This document shows positions 1-9,493 of a stretch of 64,000 nt of DNA, in pieces. This stretch comes from Geothrix campi. Lineage in GTDB: Bacteria > Acidobacteriota > Holophagae > Holophagales > Holophagaceae. The stretch covers positions 372,001 through 436,000 of the forward strand of contig NZ_JANHMP010000001.1 of assembly GCF_024609265.1 (NCBI RefSeq). Direction: 5' to 3'. Position 1 is the first letter of the stretch, and each line of letters starts with the position of its first letter. The notes beneath the pieces are model-generated. The model was not told the origin of the DNA and made no database searches. It saw only the letters and a list, made by a program, of their open reading frames with translations. Made by a program: the position numbers and the translations under genes.

Positions 1-770
1 AGGTGATCCAGGCCCCGGCCCTGGAGAAGAAGGGGGACCTGGCGGCCATCCTCACCAATCTGGATGCGGGCGAGTTCCTCTTCATCGACGAGATCCACCG
101 CCTGTCCGCGCCCATCGAAGAAATGCTGTACTCGGCCATGGAGGACCGGAAACTAGACATCCTCATCGGCCAGGGCCCCAGCGCCCAGACCCTGAAGGTG
201 GACCTCCGGCCCTTCACGCTGGTCGGAGCCACCACCCGCGCCGGCCTGATCTCGAAGCCGCTGCACGACCGGTTCGGCCTGGTTCACCGCCTGGAGTTCT
301 ACACCCGGGCGGATCTGGCCATCATCGCCCGCCGGTCGGCGGATCTGCTAGGCATCCATCTGGCCACGGAAGGGGCCGAGGCCATCGCCCGCCGGAGCCG
401 GGGGACGCCGCGCATCTGCAATCGCCTGCTCCGGCGCTGCCGGGATTACGCCGAGGTGAAGGGGGACGGGACCATCACGATGGAATCCGCGGAGGCCTGT
501 CTCCGGCTTCACGAGGTGGATGACCTGGGCCTGGACGGGCTGGACCGGGACTACCTCCAGGCCATCTGCCACAAGCACCGGGGCGGGCCCGTCGGGCTGC
601 GGACCCTGGCCGCCGCCTTGGGCGAGGACGAAGGCGCGTTGGAGGATCTCGTGGAGCCCTACCTCATGCAGGTGGGCTTCCTGGACCGCACGCCCCAGGG
701 CCGAAAGGCCACCGACGCGGCCTACGCCTACCTGGGGGTGAAGTCCGATCCAGGTCCGCTGTTTCGCTGA
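1..770 (+). CDS. ruvB: Holliday junction branch migration helicase RuvB (3' part)
   Basis: This is the C-terminal roughly 255 residues of RuvB; the 5' end lies before the window, so the first visible GTG is an internal codon. RuvB is the AAA+ motor that, with RuvA and RuvC, drives branch migration of Holliday junctions in the cytoplasm. Visible are the Walker B stretch [10 protein letters not shown] (about residue 25 of the fragment), the sensor-1 segment [18 protein letters not shown] with its conserved arginines, the sensor-2 motif GTPR, and the C-terminal winged-helix DNA-binding domain. The Walker A motif must be upstream of the window. The frame is intact to the TGA. It is convergent with the bactofilin gene, 13 bases away. 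Confidence 0.95.
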   Translation, partial: VIQAPALEKKGDLAAILTNLDAGEFLFIDEIHRLSAPIEEMLYSAMEDRKLDILIGQGPSAQTLKVDLRPFTLVGATTRAGLISKPLHDRFGLVHRLEFYTRADLAIIARRSADLLGIHLATEGAEAIARRSRGTPRICNRLLRRCRDYAEVKGDGTITMESAEACLRLHEVDDLGLDGLDRDYLQAICHKHRGGPVGLRTLAAALGEDEGALEDLVEPYLMQVGFLDRTPQGRKATDAAYAYLGVKSDPGPLFR

Positions 771-783
771 CCCGGAATGCTGG

Positions 784-1245
784 TCAGAACTTGGTCTCGA
801 GCGAATCGAGAGACTTCTTTCCTGAGTCGGAAAGGGCGAGGGTGCCACCCTTGGCGGTGCCGATGGTGTCCAGGTTGCGGGTCTGGTCCTTGCGGACGCA
901 GACGCCCTGGAGGGTGCCGCCTTCGTCCACGACGAGCGAGCCGACCTCCACGTCCCCCTCGACGTAGCCGGTGCCGTGGATCTCGAGGCACTCGGTGATC
1001 TTCATGGTTCCCTCGGCCCGACCGGTCACCACGAGGTGTTTGGCGTAGATGGTCCCCTTCACCACACCGCCGGGAGCAATGGAGATCTCCCCCGTGGAAT
1101 GGATGATCCCCTCGACGCTGCCCTCAATGCGCAGGCTCTGGGAACCGGTGTGGATCTCGCCGGTGAGCATCACATCCTTGCCCAGCAGGGAATGGATCGC
1201 GGGCGCAGAATCGGGTTTGGACTTGCTGTTGCGGAATACCGCCAT
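784..1245 (-). CDS. bactofilin (polymer-forming cytoskeletal protein)
   Basis: A 153-residue bactofilin. The central part (about residues 15-115) is a run of short beta-helix turns rich in V/I/G and ending in repeated acidic/glycine steps, such as GEISIAPGGVVKGTIYAKHL, flanked by disordered tails as in the family. Bactofilins polymerise without nucleotide under the inner membrane and often position peptidoglycan enzymes. The gene starts 18 bases after the end of an M23 endopeptidase gene on the same strand, the arrangement seen for bactofilin/LmdC and CcmA/Csd pairs, so a shared role in cell shape or local wall remodelling is likely. The ATG at 1245 is preceded by an AAGGAG-type ribosome site. 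Confidence 0.9.
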   Translation of the reverse strand: MAVFRNSKSKPDSAPAIHSLLGKDVMLTGEIHTGSQSLRIEGSVEGIIHSTGEISIAPGGVVKGTIYAKHLVVTGRAEGTMKITECLEIHGTGYVEGDVEVGSLVVDEGGTLQGVCVRKDQTRNLDTIGTAKGGTLALSDSGKKSLDSLETKF

Positions 1246-1263
1246 GGCATGCTCCTTCGCGTA

Positions 1264-2271
1264 TCAAAACGACTTGCCCAGCGCCCTGACCCATTGGCGC
1301 TGGAGACGCAGGTAAGGCTGGGGATTCGTCGGCTTTCCGCCCAGCCGCACTTCGTAGTGAAGGTGGACGCCGGTGGCGTTGCCCGAGCGCCCCATGGTTC
1401 CCAGGATATCCCCGCGGGACACCTTCTGCCCGGTTTTGACGTTCACGTGGTTCATGTGGGCGTACAGGGTCTCCTGCTCGGCATTGTGTCGCACCCGGAC
1501 ACCCCAGCCGTAGCGATCCATCCACCCGGCTTCTTCGACCTCGCCATCGGCGGTGACCTGGATTGGGGTATCGAGCGAGTTGCTGATGTCGATGCCCGTG
1601 TGGTAGCCCAACAGCCCATCCCCGGCTTCGTTGGAACGGGAGAAGGGATTGACCCGCACCCCAAACCCCGAGCTGAGGTAGCCGGCCGTGGGAGGGATGG
1701 AGGGGGTGTGGGCCCAGGCGCGAATCACAGGTTCCATCCGCGCCCGCACCACGGCGGCCTGCTTGGCCGTGTAGTCCAGATCCTGCTTGAGGCGGGAGAG
1801 CCGTTCCCGGACACCGGGGGGAGCCTGGGCGGGGGCGGGGTTCGCCTGGCCTGGGGTCGCCTGGCCTGGGGTTGCCTGGCCCGGTGGTGGTGGCAGCGGG
1901 GCGGTAATTGAGGCCTTGGGATCGAGCAGTTTCAACAGTTCCGTGTGCTGCTGACGGAGGGTGGCCACCTCCGTCTCCAGGGTCTGGGCCTGATCCAGGG
2001 AGGAACGGAGCTGTTCCTGCTGCTCCCGGGTCTCCTTCTGGAGGCGGCCGAAGTTCATGATCTTCTTGGTGGCCCAGAAGCCGTAGCCCGATCCGATCAT
2101 GGCCAGGGCTGAGAAGCCGGCCACGAGACCAATGATCCAGAGCATCGTCCGACGGGTCAGGGACCACCGGATGGTACGGTGGCTGAAGACGACCATCACG
2201 GTAAGCCACCGCACAGGATCGGGGCGACTGGAGCGCACAGCGAGTCGGCGTTCGTGGTGGGGAGTGGACAT
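1264..2271 (-). CDS. membrane-anchored M23 family metallopeptidase (LytM type)
   Basis: A 335-residue probable peptidoglycan DD-endopeptidase. In order: a cytoplasmic N-terminus, one transmembrane helix (about 43-66), a coiled coil (about 72-117), a proline-rich linker with a GQATP repeat (about 127-153), and the M23 domain (about 195-320). The zinc ligands and catalytic histidines are present: H224 and D228 in HTGID, H272 in YAHM, and H303/H305 in HLHYE. The catalytic domain should face the periplasm. It lies directly upstream of the bactofilin gene on the same strand; in such pairs the bactofilin usually binds the cytoplasmic tail of the enzyme, which fits the 42-residue N-terminal tail seen here. 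Confidence 0.9.
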   Translation of the reverse strand: MSTPHHERRLAVRSSRPDPVRWLTVMVVFSHRTIRWSLTRRTMLWIIGLVAGFSALAMIGSGYGFWATKKIMNFGRLQKETREQQEQLRSSLDQAQTLETEVATLRQQHTELLKLLDPKASITAPLPPPPGQATPGQATPGQANPAPAQAPPGVRERLSRLKQDLDYTAKQAAVVRARMEPVIRAWAHTPSIPPTAGYLSSGFGVRVNPFSRSNEAGDGLLGYHTGIDISNSLDTPIQVTADGEVEEAGWMDRYGWGVRVRHNAEQETLYAHMNHVNVKTGQKVSRGDILGTMGRSGNATGVHLHYEVRLGGKPTNPQPYLRLQRQWVRALGKSF

Positions 2272-2331
2272 GATTCCTCAGCATACCTGGGAATCCACGA
2301 AGCTTCGACTCGTCTTCTTACAACGAACGAT

Positions 2332-3333
2332 CTAGATCGGCGCCAGAAGCGAGCGCGAAAGCCACCATTCCAATGCGTGCCCAAGGAAAAACACGAGTCC
2401 CACAAGACTGTTCAGCGTGAAGAAAGCCTGGTCGATCCGGGACAGGTCCCCTCCCCGAACGAGCCATTGCTCCCGCGCGAGCATGGTGGCCACCGTTGCC
2501 CAGCCGGCCCAGGCCACGAAATGGCTGCCCATCTGGAGGTTGAACATGGCCCAGGCCGCCAGGGCCAGGAGGTGGAAGGTCCGGGAGAGGGCCAGGGCGC
2601 CGCCAGTACCAAGCCGGGCTGGCACGGAATGGAGCCCCTTGCTGCGGTCATAGTCCTGGTCCTGGAGGGCATAGAGGATGTCGAAGCCCGCGGTCCAGGC
2701 CAGGACCCCGCCGGAGAGCCAGAGGGCAGGCGCCTCGATGTGCCCCGAGACGGCGATCCAGGCGCCCAGGGGGGCTCCCGAGAGGGCCAGCCCCAGCGCG
2801 AGGTGGGCCCAGGAGGTGAACCGCTTGCAGAGCGAATAGCCCAGGATGATGACCAGGGCCAGTGGCGACAGGGCCCAGGTCAGCGGCCCGAGGGCCCCTG
2901 CGGCCAGGCCGAACAGCACGATGCCAGCCCCCATCAGGGTCATGGCGCCGGCCCGGGAAACCCGGCCGGCGGGCAGAGCGCGGCCGGCAGTGCGCGGATT
3001 CTCGGCATCCACATCCACGTCCACCAGGCGGTTGAAGGTCATGGCCGCCGTCCGGGCCCCCACCATGGCCGCCAGGATCCACAGGATGGTCCGCAGCGGC
3101 GGAATCCCCTGGGCCGCTCCCAGCGCCCCCAGGAAGGCGAAAGGCAGGGCGAAGACCGTGTGCTCGAACTTGATCATGTCGAGCAGTTCCCGCAGGTGCA
3201 TGAAGGGATTACCCCCGGGGAGGTCCTGCGACCCAGAGGGCTCTCTCCCTGCTGGTTCGGGATGATCCGTGTCGATCGGGGTGGGTTCCGGGGTCTGCTC
3301 GGGGGGATGCGTCGGGCTGTCCATTGAATCCAT
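2332..3333 (-). CDS. UbiA-family prenyltransferase
   Basis: An integral membrane aromatic prenyltransferase resembling the 4-hydroxybenzoate polyprenyltransferase-like enzymes (UbiA/MqnP) of quinone biosynthesis. Counted from the internal ATG at 3201, the first Mg-diphosphate motif is N57-x3-D61-x3-D65 (FNRLVDVDVD) and the second is D181/D185 (ALQDQDYDRSKGLHSVPARLG). Seven to nine hydrophobic helices follow the usual pattern. From 3201 the product is 289 residues, the normal family length. The longer frame from 3333 adds 44 Pro/Glu-rich residues with somewhat lower third-position GC and no ribosome site, so the start is unsettled. It lies downstream of kdpE but has no functional link to it. 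The exact acceptor (hydroxybenzoate or a futalosine-pathway intermediate) cannot be told. Confidence 0.85.
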   Translation of the reverse strand: MDSMDSPTHPPEQTPEPTPIDTDHPEPAGREPSGSQDLPGGNPFMHLRELLDMIKFEHTVFALPFAFLGALGAAQGIPPLRTILWILAAMVGARTAAMTFNRLVDVDVDAENPRTAGRALPAGRVSRAGAMTLMGAGIVLFGLAAGALGPLTWALSPLALVIILGYSLCKRFTSWAHLALGLALSGAPLGAWIAVSGHIEAPALWLSGGVLAWTAGFDILYALQDQDYDRSKGLHSVPARLGTGGALALSRTFHLLALAAWAMFNLQMGSHFVAWAGWATVATMLAREQWLVRGGDLSRIDQAFFTLNSLVGLVFFLGHALEWWLSRSLLAPI

Positions 3334-3382
3334 GATCCAGCGAATCGGGATCAGTGTCTCGGGTCGGGTTGCAGGAGTCGCT

Positions 3383-4078
3383 CTAATCCTCCGTCCTCAG
3401 CCGGTACCCCACGCCAGGCTCAGTCTGCAGGTAGCGCGGCCGGGAGGGATCCTCCTCCAGCTTGTGCCGGAGCTGGGCCATGTAGACGCGGAGGTAGAGA
3501 GGCTGGGCCCCTGCGACACCACCCCAGACCTCCTTCAGGAGTTGCCGGTGAGTGACTACCCTCCCGGCATGGTGGATCAGGGTGGTGAAGAGCCGGTATT
3601 CGAGAGGAGTCAGGTGGACCTCTTGGCCTGCGACCAGAACCTGGCGCTTGGCCAGATCCACCCGCCACCGCCCCAGGACGAACAGTGGATTCTCAACAGC
3701 TCCAGGCTCCGCATGGCGCAGGGCAACTCGGATGCGGGCCAGTAATTCGCTGGTGCCGAAGGGTTTGGTCAAGTAGTCGTCGGCGCCGACATCCAGGGCA
3801 CCCACCTTATCGGTTTCCTGTCCGCGGGCGGAGATCACGATGACCGGGATTTGGCTCCATTCCCGGAGCCGCGTCATGAGGTCGAGGCCATCCATGTCCG
3901 GGAGGCCCAGGTCGAGCAGGATGACGTCGGGCCTGAACTGGACAGCGAGGGTCAAGCCTTCCTCTCCGGTAGGTGCTTCCAGGTAGCGGTAGCCACTGCT
4001 TTCCAGGGCCACCCGGAGGAAGCGGCGCATCTGTGGTTCGTCTTCCACCAGAAGCACCTGAGGCGCGGAGCTGGTCAT
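3383..4078 (-). CDS. kdpE: KdpE response regulator
   Basis: A 231-residue OmpR/PhoB-family response regulator. The receiver domain has the acidic pair E12/D13, phosphoacceptor D56 (ILLDLGLPD), S83 and K105 (LTKPF). The C-terminal winged helix (about 135-228) holds LTPLEYRLFTTLIHHAGRVV and the recognition region LYLRVYMAQLRHKLEEDP typical of KdpE. It overlaps kdpD by 4 bases (ATGA), so the two are translationally coupled. KdpE activates kdp transcription when K+ or turgor is low. Family members of this type bind tandem half-sites about 11 bases apart, which matches the three elements found at 11598-11684. Confidence 0.95.
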   Translation of the reverse strand: MTSSAPQVLLVEDEPQMRRFLRVALESSGYRYLEAPTGEEGLTLAVQFRPDVILLDLGLPDMDGLDLMTRLREWSQIPVIVISARGQETDKVGALDVGADDYLTKPFGTSELLARIRVALRHAEPGAVENPLFVLGRWRVDLAKRQVLVAGQEVHLTPLEYRLFTTLIHHAGRVVTHRQLLKEVWGGVAGAQPLYLRVYMAQLRHKLEEDPSRPRYLQTEPGVGYRLRTED

Positions 4079-6759
4079 GGTGTCTCCTTGGGGATGGCTG
4101 GAGGTGTGCCCAAGGGGAGGCTGATGAGGAATTGGGCCCCGCCCTGAGGATGGTTCACCGCCTGGATCTGGCCGCCATGGGCGGTCACGATGCCCTTGCA
4201 GATGGCCAGACCCAGGCCGGCGCCGGGCCGGCTGGTCCCCGCTTCACCGCGGACCAGTTTTTCGAAGATGCGCGTTTCCTCCCCGGGCGCGATCCCCGGC
4301 CCCTGATCGGCGACCGAGAGCGTGAGGGACTTTCCCGCGGCCCAGGCTTTGATGTCCACCGAGGATCCGGGCGGCGAGTACTTCAATGCGTTATCAATGA
4401 GGTTCACCACTACCTGCTCCATGAGGACGGCATCCATGGCGATCATCGGCAGGTCTTCAGGCAGGTGGGTCCTGACGCGTGCGGCCTCGGAGCCCAGCTC
4501 TCGGCGGTTCAGGGCCGCGCCCACCACCTCTTCCATCGGAATCCATTCCGTATGCAATTCCAAGGACCCAGCTTCGAGCCGCGTGATGTCCAGCAAATTG
4601 CTCACCAGGCGGTGCAGTCGCTGGGCCTCGTCCTGGGCTGAGGTCAGAAGGTCGCGCCGGGTGGCATCGGAGATGTCGGGAGTCTCCAGGACCGTGCTCA
4701 CGGCCCCGGTGATGACGCCGAGGGGCGTGCGGAGATCGTGGGATACCGAACTGAGGAGGGCGTTCCGCAATCGCTCCTCCTCGGCCCGCTGGCGATCGGC
4801 TGCGCTCTGCTTGGCCAACAGCGAGCGCTCCAGGGCCAGGGCCGTCTGGTTGGCAAAGGCATCCAACAACTGGCGCTGATCCGGCTCCATCCATTGCGGG
4901 GCACCATCCGGCAGCATGCCCAGCACGCCGAGGGTCCCTTTCGAGCCTTTGAGCGGCAGGTAGGTGGCGCGGGCTCCCGGGAGGGTGAGCGTGCCCAAAC
5001 CGGCGGGTTCGTCATGCTCGAAGACCCACTGGGCCACGCCCCGTTCCTGGTCGTTCAGCGGGAAGGCGAGGGGGTGGGTCGACGTTTCCAGGCGTCCCGA
5101 GGCGTCTGGAAGCAGCATCACTGCATGGCTTTGGAACTGGGTCGCCACGTTTTGTATCGCGGAGGCTACCAGGGCCGTGGTTCCGGCGCTGCGGGCCAGC
5201 TCCTGTCCCAGGCGGAAAAGGGCCTGGGTCCGCTGCTCCCGCGCCCGGGCAAGGCGGGCCTGAGCCCGGATGCGCTCGGTGAGATTTCCGATGACCACCC
5301 CCACCAGGAGCATCACGGAGAAGGTGCCGACATGGCGGAAGTCAGACACCACGAACGTGAAATAGGGCGGCACGAAGATGAAGTCGAAAGCCGCGACGCT
5401 CAACAGAGAGGCCAGCAGGGAAGGGCCACGGCCAAACCGCGTGGCCACGATGAGAATGCCAAGCAAATAGATCATCACGATGTCCGCCAGCTCGGTGCGG
5501 CGGAAGATCAGGCCCGCTATGGCCGTCGCGAGCGCCACCGTGATGACGCTGAGCAGGTAGTTTCGCAGCGGGCTCGTGAGGCGGGACCGGAGGCTTGGTG
5601 AAGCAGCCTGTTTGGTCGTCTCGCCCGTGATGACATAAATGTCGATGTCACCGCTGTGACGGATGAGATCGTCCACGGGGGACCCGGCCAAGAGGTCCAC
5701 CCACTTGGGCCGTGAGGGTTTACCCACCACGATCTTGGTGATGTTGCGGTTCTGGGCGAAGGCCAGGATGTCCTCGTCCGTCCTGCCGCCTCCCTCGATG
5801 ACAGCGGTCTCCCCCCCCAGTTTTTCCACCAGGCGGAGATTCTCCTCGACCCGGTTCCGCTCTGCTTCGCTGAACTTGAAGTGCCGAGGCGATTCGACGT
5901 AGAGGGCCACCCACGAGGCTCCCAGGGAGCCCGCCATGCGGCGCGTGGCGCGGATGAGGCGCTCGGAAAGGCCATCCGGGCCTACACAGACCAGGAGGCG
6001 GTCTCCGGCGGCCCAGGTCTTCCGGATGCCCTCTGATTCCATGTACCGCCGCATCTGGGCGTCGACGTTCTCCGCGGTATGGCGCAGCGCCAATTCCCGG
6101 AGGGCGAGCAGGTTGCCCTTGCGGAAGAAGTGTTCGCGGGCATGGCGCGCCTGGTCCGGAAGATAGACCTTCCCCTCCTTGAGCCGCACCAGGAGATCTT
6201 CCGGAGGCAGATCCACCAGTTCGACTTCATCGGCCCGCGCCATGACCGTATCCGGGACGTTCTCCCGCACCGTGACGCCCGTGATCTGCGCGACGACGTC
6301 CTTGAGGCTTTCCAGGTGCTGGACGTTCATCGTGGTGTAGACATCGACGCCGGCGTCCAGCAGTTCCATGACGTCCTGCCAGCGCTTGGCGTGCCGGGAT
6401 CCCATCACGTTGGTGTGGGCCAGCTCGTCCACGAGGATCAGTCCTGGCCGGCGGGCCAGGGCGGCGTCCAGGTCGAACTCGGGGAAGAACTGACCAGCGT
6501 AGGCCAGCTCTTTTCGCGGCAGGATCTCCAGCCCTTCCGTCAGGGCGGCCGTCTCGCTCCGGCCGTGGGTCTCGACAACGCCGACGACGAGGTCGACCCC
6601 TTCCCCGCTCCGTTCCCGCGCCTCGGACAGCATGGCGTAGGTCTTGCCGACACCTGGGGCCGCGCCGAAGAAGACCTTGAGCTTCGCCCGATTTTCCCGG
6701 GCTTCCTCCGCCTGGACCTTGCGGAGCAGGGCATCAGGGTCAGGGCGTGGGAGGGCCAT
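4075..6759 (-). CDS. kdpD: KdpD osmosensitive K+ sensor histidine kinase
   Basis: An 894-residue full-length KdpD. Domains: N-terminal KdpD nucleotide-binding domain (about 25-235) with Walker A GAAPGVGKT at 32-40 and the LILVDELAHTN stretch; a Usp-like domain (about 252-378); four transmembrane helices (about 402-492); a GAF-like region (about 510-645); HisKA with H674 in SSVSHDLRTPLG; and an HATPase domain with NLIDNALKYS and DQGPGI. The Usp domain resembles the E. coli form (LLVCVGPDGLSERLIRATRR); the SxS...FTAxY c-di-AMP signature known from S. aureus KdpD is not evident. It starts 9 bases after kdpC and overlaps kdpE by 4 bases. Confidence 0.96.
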   Translation of the reverse strand: MALPRPDPDALLRKVQAEEARENRAKLKVFFGAAPGVGKTYAMLSEARERSGEGVDLVVGVVETHGRSETAALTEGLEILPRKELAYAGQFFPEFDLDAALARRPGLILVDELAHTNVMGSRHAKRWQDVMELLDAGVDVYTTMNVQHLESLKDVVAQITGVTVRENVPDTVMARADEVELVDLPPEDLLVRLKEGKVYLPDQARHAREHFFRKGNLLALRELALRHTAENVDAQMRRYMESEGIRKTWAAGDRLLVCVGPDGLSERLIRATRRMAGSLGASWVALYVESPRHFKFSEAERNRVEENLRLVEKLGGETAVIEGGGRTDEDILAFAQNRNITKIVVGKPSRPKWVDLLAGSPVDDLIRHSGDIDIYVITGETTKQAASPSLRSRLTSPLRNYLLSVITVALATAIAGLIFRRTELADIVMIYLLGILIVATRFGRGPSLLASLLSVAAFDFIFVPPYFTFVVSDFRHVGTFSVMLLVGVVIGNLTERIRAQARLARAREQRTQALFRLGQELARSAGTTALVASAIQNVATQFQSHAVMLLPDASGRLETSTHPLAFPLNDQERGVAQWVFEHDEPAGLGTLTLPGARATYLPLKGSKGTLGVLGMLPDGAPQWMEPDQRQLLDAFANQTALALERSLLAKQSAADRQRAEEERLRNALLSSVSHDLRTPLGVITGAVSTVLETPDISDATRRDLLTSAQDEAQRLHRLVSNLLDITRLEAGSLELHTEWIPMEEVVGAALNRRELGSEAARVRTHLPEDLPMIAMDAVLMEQVVVNLIDNALKYSPPGSSVDIKAWAAGKSLTLSVADQGPGIAPGEETRIFEKLVRGEAGTSRPGAGLGLAICKGIVTAHGGQIQAVNHPQGGAQFLISLPLGTPPAIPKETP

Positions 6760-6768
6760 GCCCCTACG

Positions 6769-7380
6769 CTATCGGGATTTCTGACTGTTGACCCCAAACT
6801 GGTCGTCAAGGGCCAGGTTGAGCTTTAGGACGTTCACCCGGGACTCGCCCAGGACACCCCATTGCGGGCCTTCAACATGGGCGGCCACGAGGCGGCGAAC
6901 GGTGGCCTCGTCCAGTCCCCTCGCCACGGCCACCCGGTGAACCTGGAAGAATGCGGAGGCCGGGCTGATGTGCGGATCCAGCCCGCTACCCGAGGCGGTG
7001 ACGAGGTCCACGGGAACGGGGCCTGTGGCCTCAGGGTCCGCGATCCGGAGGGCGGTGATCCGGTCCTGGACGGCCTTTCGGAGATCCGGGTTGCTGGGCG
7101 CCAGGTTCGAACCACCGCTGTTGGCGCCGTTGTAGGGCAGGGGTCTGCCTTGGGCGTCGACGGTGGCTGAGGGACGGCCCCAGAAGTCGCCGGGCGCCGT
7201 GAAGGACTGGCCGATCCACTCGGAGCCGATGACCTGGCCATCCCTGTGGACTAGGCTGCCCTCGGCCTGATGGGGAAAGAGCGCCCGGGCCAGCCCAGTG
7301 ATCCCCAGGGGGTAGGCCAGGCCGGTAAGGGCGGACAGCGCGATGAAGGCGAAGAGAGCGGGGCGGATCTGCAGGTTCAT
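6769..7380 (-). CDS. kdpC: KdpC, K+-transporting ATPase accessory subunit
   Basis: A 203-residue KdpC with one N-terminal transmembrane helix (about 8-30) followed by a periplasmic domain. Family marks are [31 protein letters not shown], the segment [20 protein letters not shown] and the C-terminal [11 protein letters not shown]. KdpC stabilises the KdpFABC complex and affects its ATP affinity. The gene begins 10 bases after the kdpB stop and ends 9 bases before kdpD, so it is an internal operon gene. Length is normal for the family. Confidence 0.95.
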   Translation of the reverse strand: MNLQIRPALFAFIALSALTGLAYPLGITGLARALFPHQAEGSLVHRDGQVIGSEWIGQSFTAPGDFWGRPSATVDAQGRPLPYNGANSGGSNLAPSNPDLRKAVQDRITALRIADPEATGPVPVDLVTASGSGLDPHISPASAFFQVHRVAVARGLDEATVRRLVAAHVEGPQWGVLGESRVNVLKLNLALDDQFGVNSQKSR

Positions 7381-7390
7381 GGGAGCTCCT

Positions 7391-9493
7391 CTAGGCGGCG
7401 AGGCGAAGCGCGACGAGCAGCCAGTCGATGGCCTTGATGCCGATGAAGGGCACCACCAGGCCGCCAGCTCCGTAGAGCAGCAGGTTCCGCTGCAGCAGCT
7501 GGGCCGCGCCCACGGGCCGGTACGTCACGCCACGAAGCGCCAGGGGGATGAGCGCCACGATGATGAGGGCGTTGAAGATCACCGCGGAGAGGATGGCGCT
7601 CTCGGGACTGTGGAGCCGCATGACGTTGAGTGTGCCCAGGGCTGGGTAGGTGGCGACGAAAGCCGCCGGCAGGATGGCGAAGTACTTGGCCACATCGTTG
7701 GCGATGCTGAAGGTGGTCAGAGAGCCGCGGGTCATGAGCATCTGCTTGCCGATCTCCACGATCTCGATGAGCTTCGTGGGATTGGAGTCCAGGTCCACCA
7801 TGTTCCCGGCCTCCTTCGCGGCCTGGGTGCCGCTGTTCATGGCCACGGCGACATCGGCCTGGGCCAGGGCCGGCGCGTCGTTGGTGCCGTCCCCGGTCAT
7901 GGCCACGAGGCGTCCGCCGGCCTGATATTCGCGGATGAGCTTCAGTTTCGCCTCGGGGGTGGCCTGGGCGAGAAAGTCGTCCACGCCCGCCTCGGCGGCG
8001 ATGGCGGCGGCGGTGAGAGGATTATCGCCGGTGATCATCACCGTCTTGATGCCCATGCCCCGCAGCTCCGCGAAGCGCTCCTTGATGCCGCCCTTCACGA
8101 TGTCCTTGAGCTGGATGACACCTAGGGCATGCGGTCCTTCGGCCACCACGAGTGGGGTGCCGCCCGCCATGGAGATCTGGTCCACGGTCCGGCGCAGGTC
8201 CTCGGGGAACGTGCCGCCGTGGGACTGGACGTAGGCTTCGATGGCCGAGGCTGCCCCCTTGCGGATCTGGCGCGTGCCCAGGTTCACGCCACTCATCCGG
8301 GTCTGGGCGGTGAAGGGCACGAAGTGGGCCTCCAGGGCGTGGAGGTCCCGCTCGCGGAGGCCGTGCTGTTCCTTGGCCAGCACCACGATGCTTCGGCCCT
8401 CGGGCGTTTCGTCCGCCAGCGAGGCGAGCTGGGCCGCATCCGCCAGGCGCTTCAGGTCCACGCCATCGGCGGGCAGAAAGGCCACGGCCTGCCGGTTGCC
8501 CAGGGTGATGGTGCCGGTCTTGTCCAGCAGCAGCACATCCACGTCGCCCGCCGCCTCCACGGCCCGCCCGGAAGTCGCGATGACGTTGGCCTGGATCATG
8601 CGGTCCATGCCCGCGATGCCGATGGCACTGAGCAGGCCGCCGATGGTGGTGGGAATGAGGCAGACGAGCAGGGAGACCAGCACCGTCAGCGCCACCGGGT
8701 GCCCTTGTCCGGAACCAATGTGGCCTGCGGCCTGCGCGGCCCTGCTGGAGAAGACGGAGTAGGGCAGCAGGGTGGCGGTGGCCAGCAGGAAGATGATGGT
8801 GAGCCCCGCCAGGAGGATGTCGAGGGCGATCTCGTTGGGGGTCTTCTGGCGCGTGGCGCCTTCCACCATGGCGATCATGCGGTCCAGGAAACTCTCGCCG
8901 GGGTTGGACGAGATGCGGATCACCAGCCAGTCGGACAGCACCAGGGTGCCCCCGGTGACGGCGGACCGGTCGCCGCCGCTTTCCCGGATGACCGGGGCGC
9001 TCTCACCGGTGATGGCGCTTTCGTTCACCGAGGCCACGCCCTCGATCACCTCGCCATCACCGGGGATGGTCTCGCCAGCCTCCACGAGCACGAGATCGTT
9101 GATGCGCAAGACCGGGGCATCGACCACCTCCTGCGGGCCCTTCCGGTCGGACTCGAGCAGCCGCCTGGCCTTCACGTCGCGCTTGGACCGGCGCAGGGAA
9201 TCCGCCTGGGCCTTGCCTCGGCCCTCCGCCATGGCTTCTGCGAAATTGGCGAAGAGGAGGGTGAACCAGAGCCAGAGGGAGATGGCCAGGATGAAGCCGG
9301 GCCGCCCCTCTCCACGGCCAGTCAGGGCCTGAATCCAGAGGCCCGTGGCAAAGGCGCTGCAGATCCACACGGTGAACATCACGGGGTTCCGGAGCTGGTG
9401 GAGGGGGCTCAGCTTCCGGAAGGCATCCAGCACGGCGCGCCGCACGATGGCGGGTTCGAAAAGGGGCCTGTCCTGCCGCGAGTGGGAGGTCAT
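7391..9493 (-). CDS. kdpB: KdpB, P-type ATPase subunit of the K+ pump
   Basis: A 700-residue P-type ATPase that hydrolyses ATP to drive high-affinity K+ uptake by KdpA. The phosphorylated aspartate is D324 in [13 protein letters not shown]; the TGES loop of the actuator domain is at 162-165, and its serine matches the E. coli residue whose phosphorylation shuts the pump off at high K+. [11 protein letters not shown] marks the hinge. The [19 protein letters not shown] membrane helix is characteristic of KdpB. The start ATG overlaps the kdpA stop by 4 bases (ATGA). Nothing in the sequence looks damaged. Confidence 0.97.
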   Translation of the reverse strand: MTSHSRQDRPLFEPAIVRRAVLDAFRKLSPLHQLRNPVMFTVWICSAFATGLWIQALTGRGEGRPGFILAISLWLWFTLLFANFAEAMAEGRGKAQADSLRRSKRDVKARRLLESDRKGPQEVVDAPVLRINDLVLVEAGETIPGDGEVIEGVASVNESAITGESAPVIRESGGDRSAVTGGTLVLSDWLVIRISSNPGESFLDRMIAMVEGATRQKTPNEIALDILLAGLTIIFLLATATLLPYSVFSSRAAQAAGHIGSGQGHPVALTVLVSLLVCLIPTTIGGLLSAIGIAGMDRMIQANVIATSGRAVEAAGDVDVLLLDKTGTITLGNRQAVAFLPADGVDLKRLADAAQLASLADETPEGRSIVVLAKEQHGLRERDLHALEAHFVPFTAQTRMSGVNLGTRQIRKGAASAIEAYVQSHGGTFPEDLRRTVDQISMAGGTPLVVAEGPHALGVIQLKDIVKGGIKERFAELRGMGIKTVMITGDNPLTAAAIAAEAGVDDFLAQATPEAKLKLIREYQAGGRLVAMTGDGTNDAPALAQADVAVAMNSGTQAAKEAGNMVDLDSNPTKLIEIVEIGKQMLMTRGSLTTFSIANDVAKYFAILPAAFVATYPALGTLNVMRLHSPESAILSAVIFNALIIVALIPLALRGVTYRPVGAAQLLQRNLLLYGAGGLVVPFIGIKAIDWLLVALRLAA

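Noticed and set aside
127-140. Internal start sites within the ruvB fragment
   Set aside because: The fragment is in frame from base 3 with Walker B and sensor motifs in normal order, so the gene simply begins before the window.
1846-1890. The CCTGGCCTGGGGT-type DNA repeat near 1850 as a possible mobile or CRISPR-like repeat
   Set aside because: It codes the GQATP repeat of the M23 enzyme linker; repeats are in frame, short and without spacers.
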